Position numbers and translations under genes: made by a program. A stretch of DNA of 64,000 nt, taken from contig CALBPX010000074.1 of NCBI GenBank assembly GCA_937899055.1, forward strand, positions 1 through 64,000. Reading direction: 5' to 3'. Each line of letters starts with the position of its first letter. Positions within the stretch are counted from its first letter, which is position 1. The notes beneath the pieces are model-generated. The model saw nothing but the letters and a program-made list of their open reading frames with translations. It searched no databases and was not told the origin of the DNA. Shown here piece by piece: positions 43,447 to 51,372 of this stretch. This stretch comes from an uncultured Bacteroidales bacterium. GTDB taxonomy: Bacteria > Bacteroidota > Bacteroidia > Bacteroidales > UBA932.

Positions 43447-45099
43447 TTATTTTCTTGTCCAGCCTCCGAAGGTTCTTTCTTCTCTTTCTCCAAACTGCTG
43501 ATCCAGACCCACAACTTTGCCGTCTTGAACCTTAAACGTTACATCAAATCCCCTTCCGTCCGAACGGAAGTTGTACGTGTTGCCGCTCTTGTGCTTGAGC
43601 GGTTTCTTCCACTGGGGGTTGTCCAGATATTTGGACGGCTGCCAGAATAGTTTTCCGTCTTGGCATGTTATTACAATATCGTAGAAGGGCCGTTCCTTGA
43701 CATACGTTCCGGCAAAAATGCTGTTGTCTTCTACCTCAGGAACAAATTCTGGTTTAGGCTTTGCATTTTCCTCAGCAATAGCCTTTTCTCTTGACTTGGT
43801 ATAATCGTTCCAGTATTCTGTGTTGTAGTCTCTGAGAGGTTCGGCTGCTCCGCGTACCAGGTCTATTACCCGGCGCATTATAGCATAACGCGGCAGCGAG
43901 CCTACTTCGCAGTTGAAGAGGCAGCAACCCGCCAGCTTGAGTTCCGGAACATAGTAGCAGATGGCTGTTATTCCCCATGAAGTTCCTGTATGGAAATACA
44001 GTTTGTAATCGTGGTTCTGCTCTATGAACCAGCACATTCCGTAAAGCCTCATCATAGAGGAATCCTGGCTTACAACCGTGTAGCCGCGGTGCAGCGGAAG
44101 CATTGCCCTGCGTGGCATAATGAATGTGGTGTCCTTGACATTGCCTTTTTTGTTGCGGTTAACTATGTAGCCGTTGTTGCAGTGGAACTGGGCATATCTT
44201 ACAAGGTCCTCCACATTTGAAACTATGCTTCCGGCAGGACCTATGACCGTCAGCCAGTTCAGAGCCTGCTCATCGCCGTAGAGCGGAAGGGTGGCAGCCT
44301 TTCCGCCGCCTATGTATGTGTAGTCGTGTGGAGTTACCACATTCTTGCACGATGCAAATCCGTCTGCATTCATTGTGGAAGAGGTCATTCCTATGGGTTT
44401 GAACACCCTTTCACGGACATTTTCCTCCCAGCTCTTGCCGGTAAATTTTTCTATGAGTTTTGAACACACCACAAAGGTTATGTTGTTGTAATCATAGCCC
44501 GAACGGAAACTGAACCCGGGTTTCAGAAGCCCCAGAAGACTGTAGGTTTCGTCTCGGTCGTAGCCCAGGCATCCGAAATATGTCCCGGCCTCATCTACAA
44601 GCCCTGTAGCATGGAGCAGAGCATCTCTTACCAGCATGTTCTCCGTAACATAAGGATTGTCTTTGAACATTTGAAAATCCGGCAGGAGCTTCTTTACGGT
44701 ATCGGTCCACCTGAAATTACCCTCTTCTACCAGCTGCGCCATAACCGTTGCCGTAAACGACTTGCTTACAGACGCTATCTGGAACATAGTCTTTGTGTCT
44801 ATGGGTTCCCCCGGCTTGTTTACAACTGGCACCACACCGGCCTGGGTCATCTTACACTCATCAAACCTCACACCGGCAAAGCCCACACCGTCTGCCGGGC
44901 GGAGTTCCTTAACTCCATAAGCCTTCTTGAAGATAATCTGGTTGTCCAGACTTACAGCCATTGCAAACCCCGGAAGCTGCCATGTATCCTTAACCTGAAG
45001 GGCATATTCGTCAATCTTCCTTACAAGGTCTTCATTCTGTGCAAAAAGCGGTGCCGCAAGGCCGAGGGCCAAAACCGCTGAAAAAAGAAAACGTTTCAT
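43447..45099 (-). CDS. secreted serine hydrolase, beta-lactamase/PBP-like, with DUF3471 tail
   Basis: 550 aa from the ATG at 45099; a signal peptide follows (PLFAQ, cleavage near 21). Serine beta-lactamase/DD-peptidase motifs: SVSK with the nucleophile Ser, YDYNN (YxN) and HTGTSWG (third motif). A C-terminal DUF3471-like beta domain (~450-550) ends the protein. These proteins act as esterases or D-amino peptidases in the envelope. The specific reaction cannot be assigned. Confidence 0.9.
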   Translation of the reverse strand: MKRFLFSAVLALGLAAPLFAQNEDLVRKIDEYALQVKDTWQLPGFAMAVSLDNQIIFKKAYGVKELRPADGVGFAGVRFDECKMTQAGVVPVVNKPGEPIDTKTMFQIASVSKSFTATVMAQLVEEGNFRWTDTVKKLLPDFQMFKDNPYVTENMLVRDALLHATGLVDEAGTYFGCLGYDRDETYSLLGLLKPGFSFRSGYDYNNITFVVCSKLIEKFTGKSWEENVRERVFKPIGMTSSTMNADGFASCKNVVTPHDYTYIGGGKAATLPLYGDEQALNWLTVIGPAGSIVSNVEDLVRYAQFHCNNGYIVNRNKKGNVKDTTFIMPRRAMLPLHRGYTVVSQDSSMMRLYGMCWFIEQNHDYKLYFHTGTSWGITAICYYVPELKLAGCCLFNCEVGSLPRYAIMRRVIDLVRGAAEPLRDYNTEYWNDYTKSREKAIAEENAKPKPEFVPEVEDNSIFAGTYVKERPFYDIVITCQDGKLFWQPSKYLDNPQWKKPLKHKSGNTYNFRSDGRGFDVTFKVQDGKVVGLDQQFGEREERTFGGWTRK

Positions 45100-45128
45100 A
45101 ACCATAAGCAAATAAACATTTTGGACAA

Positions 45129-45193
45129 AACAGCCGATAATCCATGGCTGTTGCCTCTTACAAATATAACATATTTTCGGGCAGACAGGCAAA
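45129..45193 (-). promoter_or_regulatory. promoter and leader hairpin of the serine hydrolase gene
   Basis: On the minus strand TTTG (45190-45193), a 21-base spacer and TATATTTG (45161-45168) fit the Bacteroidota consensus closely. Just downstream, in the predicted untranslated leader, is a perfect 7-bp inverted repeat AACAGCC-N10-GGCTGTT (45129-45152). It could fold in the mRNA or bind a regulator. The same 130-base gap holds a possible radA -7 element TATCTTTA (45201-45208, plus strand). Confidence 0.6.
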
Positions 45194-45231
45194 ATTGCAC
45201 TATCTTTAACTCCGCATTTAAAACAAAAGAT

Positions 45232-46623
45232 ATGGCAAAAGTCAAGAAAGCGTTTTTCTGCTCAAACTGCGGTTATGAGAGTCCTAAATGGATGGGGCAG
45301 TGCCCCTCCTGTGGGCAATGGAACACTATGGTGGAAGAAGTAGTCAGCAGGGAGGGTTCCACTTCCAACAGTTTCTCTTCCTCGGCAACAAGTGCCCGGC
45401 CGCTGAAACTTTCCCAGATAGATTCCAGCGGAAAGGAGGAAAGGCTGAGGCTCTCTTCGCTAACGGATGAGAAAAGCAACCTGAGCGAACTTGACCGGAT
45501 ATTGGGAGGCGGCATGGTCAAGGGTTCTCTGGTGCTTATCGGAGGAGAACCCGGCATAGGAAAATCCACCCTCAGCCTCCAGATTCCGCTTTCTGACTCA
45601 AGTCTTAAAACTCTCTATGTATCAGGTGAAGAGAGCGCCCGCCAGATTAAGATGAGAGCTGAGAGGCTGGGCGGCATACATGACGGTTGCTTCATACTTC
45701 CGGAAACATCTCTTGACAACATCCTGGAGCAAGCAAAATCCATACAGCCAGACCTGATGATTATAGACTCCGTCCAGACCATATTCTCCACAGCCGTAGA
45801 ATCTTCTGCCGGAAGCGTATCGCAGGTCAAGGAATGTGCCGTTTCTCTTCTGAGGTTTGCAAAAGAAACCAACACCCCCGTAATCGTTATCGGACACATT
45901 ACAAAAGACGGCACCATAGCCGGTCCAAAGGTCCTGGAGCACATCGTGGATGTAGTGCTTCAGTTTGAGGGCGACACAAGACATTCCTTCCGCATCCTAA
46001 GGAGCATCAAGAACCGCTTTGGAGCATCCGGAGAACTGGCTGTGTATGAGATGACCGGAACCGGACTCAGAGAAGTCCTCAACCCCAGTGAAATGTTCAT
46101 TTCCACCCACGAAGAATCGCTCAGCGGCAGCACCGTTGCAGCAACACTCGACGGAACTCGCCCACTGCTGATTGAAGTGCAGGCTCTGGTGTCAACCGCC
46201 GCCTACGGAACTCCTCAGAGATCAGCCACCGGCTTCGACGTAAGAAGGCTGAACATGCTGCTTGCCGTCCTTGAAAAGAGAGTGGGCTTCAAGATAGGTG
46301 CAAAGGATGTGTTCCTGAACATCGCCGGAGGAATTAAAGTAGCCGATCCGGCGTGCGACCTTGCCATCATCATGAGCATCCTTTCATCCAACTTTGACGT
46401 TTCCGTAAACCAGAAATACGCTTTTGCCGCAGAAGTCGGCCTGAGTGGAGAAATCCGCCCTGTTTCACAGGTGGAAAGAAGAATCGCTGAGGCAGAAAAA
46501 CTTGGCTTTGAGAGAATCTACATCTCCGCCTACAGCCAAAAGGAAGAAAAGCAGCACCGCAAGATCAAGGTCATCCGTGCCGCTTCCATTCCCCAGATAG
46601 TCAAAGACATCTTCCAGGAATAA
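45232..46623 (+). CDS. radA: DNA repair protein RadA
   Basis: 463 aa from the ATG at 45232; the longer open frame upstream lies in the promoter region. RadA is a RecA-like helicase that extends D-loops in recombination and transformation. Seen: zinc finger CSNCGYESPKWMGQCPSC, P-loop GGEPGIGKSTL, the KNRFG motif and a C-terminal Lon-protease-like domain. With comM in the same window, it is a second gene relevant to handling incoming DNA. Confidence 0.96.
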   Translation: MAKVKKAFFCSNCGYESPKWMGQCPSCGQWNTMVEEVVSREGSTSNSFSSSATSARPLKLSQIDSSGKEERLRLSSLTDEKSNLSELDRILGGGMVKGSLVLIGGEPGIGKSTLSLQIPLSDSSLKTLYVSGEESARQIKMRAERLGGIHDGCFILPETSLDNILEQAKSIQPDLMIIDSVQTIFSTAVESSAGSVSQVKECAVSLLRFAKETNTPVIVIGHITKDGTIAGPKVLEHIVDVVLQFEGDTRHSFRILRSIKNRFGASGELAVYEMTGTGLREVLNPSEMFISTHEESLSGSTVAATLDGTRPLLIEVQALVSTAAYGTPQRSATGFDVRRLNMLLAVLEKRVGFKIGAKDVFLNIAGGIKVADPACDLAIIMSILSSNFDVSVNQKYAFAAEVGLSGEIRPVSQVERRIAEAEKLGFERIYISAYSQKEEKQHRKIKVIRAASIPQIVKDIFQE

Positions 46624-46666
46624 ACAAATACAGACTTCTCCACTGAAATTAAAAGAACAACTATAT

Positions 46667-47275
46667 ATGGATAAACATAAAGAACCAAACGAGAGAACTA
46701 TGACAAAATCAAGCAATCTACAGCCGGCTCTCATTACGGAAGTGAACAACAGTATAGTCACTATACGTGAGACACCTGTCATCAGTGATGCCGATGTGGC
46801 TTTTCTCTATGGTGTTGAGACCCGCAGGGTAAATGAAGCCGTAAAGAACAATCCCGAGAAATTCCCGGAAGACTATATGTTTGCCATCTCTCAAGAGGAA
46901 AAGGCCGATTTGCGGTCGAAAATTTCGACTACAAAAGTTTCCAACAAGAGCAGGGCGCAGACGAAGGTGTTTACCGAAAAAGGGCTTTATATGTTGGCAA
47001 CAGTGCTGAAAAGCAGTAGAGCCGTAGATGTGACCTTTGCCATCATTGAGACCTTTGCAAAGGTAAGAACACTGAAACGCGAACTCAAGGAACTGCATAA
47101 GGAGACCGACAAAAAACTTCAGAACAGCAAGATGCAGCATTTCGGCGAAGTGCTTTCTGATATTGTCATGCCAGATTTGGAAACATCGGAAACGGAGTCA
47201 ACACTTGAACTGAACTTCCTGATAGGAAAGATAAAGCATACGGTAAAGCGGGTCAAGAAAAATGCAAACGTCTAA
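46667..47275 (+). CDS. ORF6N-domain DNA-binding protein
   Basis: 202 aa from the ATG at 46667, or 191 from 46700. The ORF6N domain is clear: DADVAFLYGVETRRVNEAV, NPEKFPEDYMFAIS and KVFTEKGLYMLATVLKS. Such proteins are phage- or island-borne, antirepressor-like DNA-binding proteins. A coiled C-terminal part follows (LKRELKELHKETDKKLQ). First gene of the second remnant island; acquired by transfer, in my reading. Confidence 0.85.
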   Translation: MDKHKEPNERTMTKSSNLQPALITEVNNSIVTIRETPVISDADVAFLYGVETRRVNEAVKNNPEKFPEDYMFAISQEEKADLRSKISTTKVSNKSRAQTKVFTEKGLYMLATVLKSSRAVDVTFAIIETFAKVRTLKRELKELHKETDKKLQNSKMQHFGEVLSDIVMPDLETSETESTLELNFLIGKIKHTVKRVKKNANV

Positions 47276-47294
47276 AGTATAACGCCTAAAAAAC

Positions 47295-47459
47295 ATGGAT
47301 AAACTGAACATGCAGACCACGAACATCGTGGATGAAAATATCAAGCACATTGGGGAACACATATTCGAAGAGGGCGTACTTGAGCGTGAACTGGTTGTTC
47401 GGAAATTCCGAACAACTGCCGCAGACGGCAAGTTGTACCTGACGACTTTCTATAGGTAG
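47295..47459 (+). pseudogene. chimeric gene fragment (RhuM-like, with methylase-type start)
   Basis: A 54-codon frame. Its first ~16 residues (MDKLNMQTTNIVDENI) resemble the start of Bacteroidales type III restriction methyltransferases. The rest (HIFEEGVLERELVVRKFRTT, then AADGKLYLTTFY) resembles the N-terminal part of RhuM-family proteins, where 'VVRKFRTTAADGK.Y' is typical, and stops where the family would continue. I infer a recombination join of two genes, now non-functional. Recognition is by pattern memory. Confidence 0.45.
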
Positions 47460-47485
47460 GTTCTATTTTTTGTTAGTTTTATTTC

Positions 47486-47524
47486 CTTCCCGTCCGTCTC
47501 GAACCTGTTTTTCAGGACGGGAAG
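47486..47524 (-). terminator. stem-loop at the end of the transposase fragment
   Basis: A perfect 10-bp inverted repeat CTTCCCGTCC-N19-GGACGGGAAG (47486-47495 / 47515-47524) brackets the stop codon of the transposase remnant (47512-47514, minus strand). A T-rich tract follows on the left. It could be the element's terminator or part of its terminal structure. Confidence 0.55.
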
Positions 47525-47660
47525 CTTTTTTGCCGGATCTGTATGAACCGGAACACGTTGTACACCAGGCAGGTCATCGCCACGTTGGCTTTCGCCCTTG
47601 TCAGTCCTATCGACCGCACCACCAGTCCGCCCATCGCCCCCTCCATGAAGCTGGACTCTT
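47512..47660 (-). mobile_element. IS5-type transposase, C-terminal fragment
   Basis: On the minus strand the frame ending at 47512 reads ESSFMEGAMGGLVVRSIGL, then TRAKANVAMTCLVYNVFRF and IQIRQKSFPS-stop. The pattern 'GGLVVRSIGL.RAK....M..LVYN..R' is the C-terminal end of IS5-family DDE transposases (after the catalytic Glu). An in-frame stop lies a few codons upstream (near 47662), so only about 48 codons remain. No second inverted repeat or target duplication is visible. Confidence 0.65.
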
Positions 47661-47693
47661 ACTTTATTACTCTGACCTAAGGTCTCAGTCTCT

Positions 47694-47987
47694 TCACTTG
47701 CTTTCTTTCAATAACATCCACCTACCTGCACTTGTGTTACCTGTACGGCAAAGAATGCCCTTTTTCTGCAAGTCAGCGAGATTACGTTCCAATGTGCGTT
47801 TAGCTACTGCCAAACTACCGCCACTACCGCCATCACTGTCATTATTTACATTTTTATTCTCATCGGAATTATATTGGTATTTCTCAGCTGATGCATTAAT
47901 GCGACCTCCTGTTATGCCACCACGCACAGCGTTACGGATACGCTTCTCGCTAAGGTCGGCAATTGTAATATTTCTTGCTAACACCAA
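47694..47987 (-). pseudogene. C-terminal winged-helix fragment of a putative ATP-/DNA-binding regulator
   Basis: A 97-residue frame, with only a TTG available as start. The end reads AKRTLERNLADLQKKGILCRTG, split here as a recognition helix and wing, followed by NTSAGRWMLL. This is the C-terminal winged helix of AlbA_2/RecG-like 'ATP-binding' regulators common in Bacteroidales. An Asn/Ser/Gly-rich linker (YNSDENKNVNNDSDGG) precedes it. The N-terminal ATPase-like part is absent, so I take it as a remnant between the IS fragment and prmC. Confidence 0.5.
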
Positions 47988-47995
47988 GTTATTGA

Positions 47996-48931
47996 CTATT
48001 GGTTGGGAAGGTTTTGCTTAACAGTGAGGAATCTTTGCCTACCTGCAAGGTCTTTTGAGAAATGTATGGATTTGAACCCCTCTTCCTCAAGCAAGGTCTT
48101 TAGACCTTCAGCAAACAGAGGGTTGATTTCAAAGTATAGAAGACCGCCCGGCCTGAGAAGTTCCTTGGCCATGCCGGCAATTCTTTCATAGAAAACAAGA
48201 GGATTGTCATCAGGAACAAAGAGGGCCTCTGCAGGTTCAAAATCAAGCACATTTCTGTGCATCTGTTCCTTTTCTTTCTCAGCGATGTAAGGAGGGTTGG
48301 AGACTATTACATCCAGCTTTCCGATAAAGGATTTGAGCATGTTAAGATCTCCGTTCAGGACGTCATATTTCAAGAACATGGGAAACCGGCTCGTGTGGGG
48401 CATAAGGTTGTTTGTGCCAATACCTTGGTGTCTTGCATATCTGACGGCCTCTTCAGAAATGTCGCACCCGTAGGTTTCAACCTCTGTCTGTTTTGATAAT
48501 CTGTCCTGCAAGGTCCAGGCAATGCAGCCGCTGCCGGTGCAGACGTCAAATATCTTGTAAGGATTTATGCCATGCCGCTCTTTCAGGCCGTCCAAATCGC
48601 TGAGTATGAGATTGACCAGTTCCTCTGTTTCCGGTCTTGGAATCAGGACTCCAGGGCCCACCCTGAACTTGCTCCCGCAGAAATACTCGAAACCGGCAAT
48701 GTACTGCACGGGTTCTCCTGAGCAGAGGCGGTCAATAACCTGCTCCGGAGTTATTGACAAATCGGGAACGTAGTTCGGGCCGATGGGGTAATTCGGATAT
48801 GTGAGCTGCTTTGTTCTGGAGATGTTGAAGATATCTTCAAGGGCACGGGATGCAAGAGAGGCCGCTTCCTTTTCGTCGTAGAGCGGAAGCAGCCTTTTCC
48901 TGCAATCTTCTATGAACTCCCTTACCGTCAT
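47996..48931 (-). CDS. prmC: release factor glutamine N5-methyltransferase
   Basis: 311 aa from the ATG at 48931, overlapping the tnaA stop by three bases (ATGA). PrmC methylates the GGQ glutamine of RF1/RF2. Seen: an N-terminal helical domain, LIPRPETEELV, the SAM site FDVCTGSGCIAWTL and the substrate motif VSNPPYIAEKE. An in-frame start inside tnaA (48982) is rejected because the family begins at MTVREF. The overlap implies translational coupling to tnaA. Confidence 0.95.
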   Translation of the reverse strand: MTVREFIEDCRKRLLPLYDEKEAASLASRALEDIFNISRTKQLTYPNYPIGPNYVPDLSITPEQVIDRLCSGEPVQYIAGFEYFCGSKFRVGPGVLIPRPETEELVNLILSDLDGLKERHGINPYKIFDVCTGSGCIAWTLQDRLSKQTEVETYGCDISEEAVRYARHQGIGTNNLMPHTSRFPMFLKYDVLNGDLNMLKSFIGKLDVIVSNPPYIAEKEKEQMHRNVLDFEPAEALFVPDDNPLVFYERIAGMAKELLRPGGLLYFEINPLFAEGLKTLLEEEGFKSIHFSKDLAGRQRFLTVKQNLPNQ

Positions 48932-50304
48932 CCGAGCCTCTTGAGCTGAACGGTGAAGTGGCGCATCAGGGGTGCTTCCCATTCTATGGCCACTCCGCGG
49001 GTTATGCTGTTGCGGCGGTCGTAAACATTCTTTAGGGCAGCGGCTATGACCTTCATGTGGTTGTCGGTATATACCCTTCTGGGGATGGCCAGCCTCAGCA
49101 GGTCCAGGCCTCCGAAGCGGTTCTCCCTTGTAACAGGGTCTCTGTCTGCCAGCATGTAACCGATTTCACAGGCACGGATGCCGGCCTCAAGATAGAGTTC
49201 GCAGGTCAGAGTCTGAGCCGGAAACTCTTCCTTAGGAATTTCCGTAAGCACCTTGTCTGCATCTACAAATATGGCATGTCCGCCGGCCGGCCTCTGGTAA
49301 GGAATTCCATATCCGTCCAGCAGGCTTGCCAGATACTGAACCTGACGGATTCTGGTGTCGAGCATGTCAAACTCAGTGTTTTCCATAAGGCCCTGCGCCA
49401 AAGCGTTCAGGTCTCTGCCGTTCATACCTCCGTAAGTTACATAACCTTCAAACGGAATGCAATACAGCTTTGCTCCCTCAAACCATTCCTTGCGGTTGGT
49501 TGCTATGAATCCGCCCATGTTCACAAGACCGTCTTTCTTTGCCGACATGGTCATGGCGTCGGCCTCGGAGTACATTTCAAGGGCTATCTCCTTTATGGTC
49601 TTGTCCTGATAGCCGTCTTCGCGGGTCTTGATGAAATAGGCGTTCTCGGCAAAGCGCGCGCTGTCAACCACTACCGGCACTCCGTATCTGTGGCAAAGAG
49701 CGCAGGTTTCCTTGATGTTCTTCATGGACACAGGCTGGCCGCCAACGGTGTTGTTTGTTACGGTCAGCACCATGAACGGCACATTGCCTTTGTTTTCTGC
49801 CAGCACTTTCTCCAGTTTTTCCAAAGATACATTGCCCTTGAAAGGCACCTCTTTCTGGGTATCCTTGGCTTCGTCTGTTGTAACGTCTATGGCCTTGGCA
49901 TGGCGGCTTTCAATATGGCCCTTTGTGGTATCAAAATGGGCATTGCCCGGAACCACGTTGCCTTCCTTGACAAGATAGGAGAAGAGTACGTTTTCGGCGG
50001 CTCTACCCTGATGTGTGGGAATCACATAGTTCATCCCGAATATCTTCTTTACCACAGCCTCAAACTTGTAGAAAGAAGAGGCTCCGGCATAACTCTCGTC
50101 GCCGAGCATGAGTTCCGCCCACTGACGGTCGCTCATGGCTCCGGTTCCGCTGTCGGTGAGAAGGTCTATATAGACTTGTTCGGCCTTGAGTTGAAATACA
50201 TTGTAATGAGCCTCTTCCAGCCACTTCTTCCTTTCCTCAAAAGTGGAGCGGCGCATAGGCTCAACCATTTTTATTTTCCAAGATTCTGCAAAAGGTAGTT
50301 CCAT
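48928..50304 (-). CDS. tnaA: tryptophanase (tryptophan indole-lyase)
   Basis: 458 aa. It splits tryptophan into indole, pyruvate and ammonia using PLP. Seen: DLLTDSGTGAMSD, PTHQGRAAEN (phosphate-binding), NNTVGGQPVS, the Asp of VVDSARFAENAYFIK, the PLP Lys257 in MSAKKDG and IPRRVYTDNHM. Sequence sides with tryptophanase rather than tyrosine phenol-lyase through the SARFAENAYF block and the Bacteroides-like N-terminus (MELPFAESWKIKMVEP). Indole production is predicted. ddl lies 26 bases upstream. Confidence 0.92.
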   Translation of the reverse strand: MELPFAESWKIKMVEPMRRSTFEERKKWLEEAHYNVFQLKAEQVYIDLLTDSGTGAMSDRQWAELMLGDESYAGASSFYKFEAVVKKIFGMNYVIPTHQGRAAENVLFSYLVKEGNVVPGNAHFDTTKGHIESRHAKAIDVTTDEAKDTQKEVPFKGNVSLEKLEKVLAENKGNVPFMVLTVTNNTVGGQPVSMKNIKETCALCHRYGVPVVVDSARFAENAYFIKTREDGYQDKTIKEIALEMYSEADAMTMSAKKDGLVNMGGFIATNRKEWFEGAKLYCIPFEGYVTYGGMNGRDLNALAQGLMENTEFDMLDTRIRQVQYLASLLDGYGIPYQRPAGGHAIFVDADKVLTEIPKEEFPAQTLTCELYLEAGIRACEIGYMLADRDPVTRENRFGGLDLLRLAIPRRVYTDNHMKVIAAALKNVYDRRNSITRGVAIEWEAPLMRHFTVQLKRLG

Positions 50305-50329
50305 ATTGTTGTTCTGATTCGTTAGTAAT

Positions 50330-51346
50330 TTATCTTTTTACAAAAGATTCTTCTATGAGGCTGGTTATAAAATCTTTGATGCCAATTCCGGCAGCCAAGA
50401 GCATTTTAGGAACCAGGCTCATTTCTGTCATGCCGGGAACTGTGTTTACCTCAAGGAAATAAATATCTTCGTTTTCTGTTACTATGTAATCCATGCGGAC
50501 TATTCCCCTGCAACCCATGTAGGAGTATATCCGTTCACTCAGATTCTGGATTTTTGCACTCAGGGCGGGCGTTATCTCCGCCGGGCAGATTTCCTGGCTT
50601 TCTCCAAGGTACTTGGCCTGATAGTCAAAGAACTCACGGCCTGTAACTATCTCCGTTACAGGAAGTGCGCAGATTCTTCCCTGGAATTTGTAAACGCCGC
50701 AGGTCATCTCCCTTCCGCTTATGGCCTCTTCCGCCAGGATGGTACCGCACTCACAGAAAGCATTGTCTATGGCCTGCTGGAGAGCCCCCTCATCCTTTAC
50801 CTTTGTTACCCCGAAACTGCTGCCGCCTACGGTTGGCTTGACAAACATCGGAAGGCCTACCTGACGTATGATTTCTCTCAGCGAATAAGGCCTGTTGCGG
50901 CTGATGAAAACATCGTTAGCCATCTTTACGCCGGCAAAGTCAAGGAACCTCTTGCAGGAATGTTTGTCAAAGGTTATAGCCGAAACAAAAGACGAACAGG
51001 TGGTAAAGGGAACGCCCTGCATCTCAAGATAGCCCTGCAACAGCCCGTTTTCGCCCGGAGTTCCGTGAATCATAATGAGGGCTGCGTCAAACTTTTCCTC
51101 CTTGCCCTGCTCTTGGCAGAAAAAGGAAAAACTGTTTTTATCTACAAGGCTGGCATTTTGATGCTCAAGAACTTTGGCGGGCGTGGAGGCATCGGATGAA
51201 ACCACAAACCATTTTGTGCCTTCCAAAAAAACCAGACGTGGATTGAACTTGTTGCGGTCTATGTTAAGAAGTACATTCAATGCGGAATTTATACTCACTT
51301 CTCGCTCGGAGGAATCTCCTCCGCAAACCACTGCTATGTTTTTCAT
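50330..51346 (-). CDS. ddl: D-alanine--D-alanine ligase
   Basis: 338 aa. It makes D-Ala-D-Ala for peptidoglycan precursors. ATP-grasp marks: VVCGGDSSEREVSINSA at the N-terminus, HGTPGENGLLQGYLE, FDKHSCKRFLDFAGV, FVKPTVGGSSFGVTKV, LAEEAISGREMTCGVY and FLEVNTVPGMTEMSLVPKM. Lies between PBP1A and tnaA on the same strand, 27 bases after the PBP1A stop, consistent with a wall-synthesis pair. Confidence 0.95.
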   Translation of the reverse strand: MKNIAVVCGGDSSEREVSINSALNVLLNIDRNKFNPRLVFLEGTKWFVVSSDASTPAKVLEHQNASLVDKNSFSFFCQEQGKEEKFDAALIMIHGTPGENGLLQGYLEMQGVPFTTCSSFVSAITFDKHSCKRFLDFAGVKMANDVFISRNRPYSLREIIRQVGLPMFVKPTVGGSSFGVTKVKDEGALQQAIDNAFCECGTILAEEAISGREMTCGVYKFQGRICALPVTEIVTGREFFDYQAKYLGESQEICPAEITPALSAKIQNLSERIYSYMGCRGIVRMDYIVTENEDIYFLEVNTVPGMTEMSLVPKMLLAAGIGIKDFITSLIEESFVKR

Positions 51347-51372
51347 CTGTTCTTGACTTTGGATATGACTTT

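Noticed and set aside
47460..47700. Complete insertion sequence
   Set aside because: Only about 48 codons of the transposase end remain and no pair of terminal inverted repeats is visible.
49057..50298. 413-aa plus-strand frame
   Set aside because: Antisense shadow of tnaA, whose motifs and length are unmistakable.
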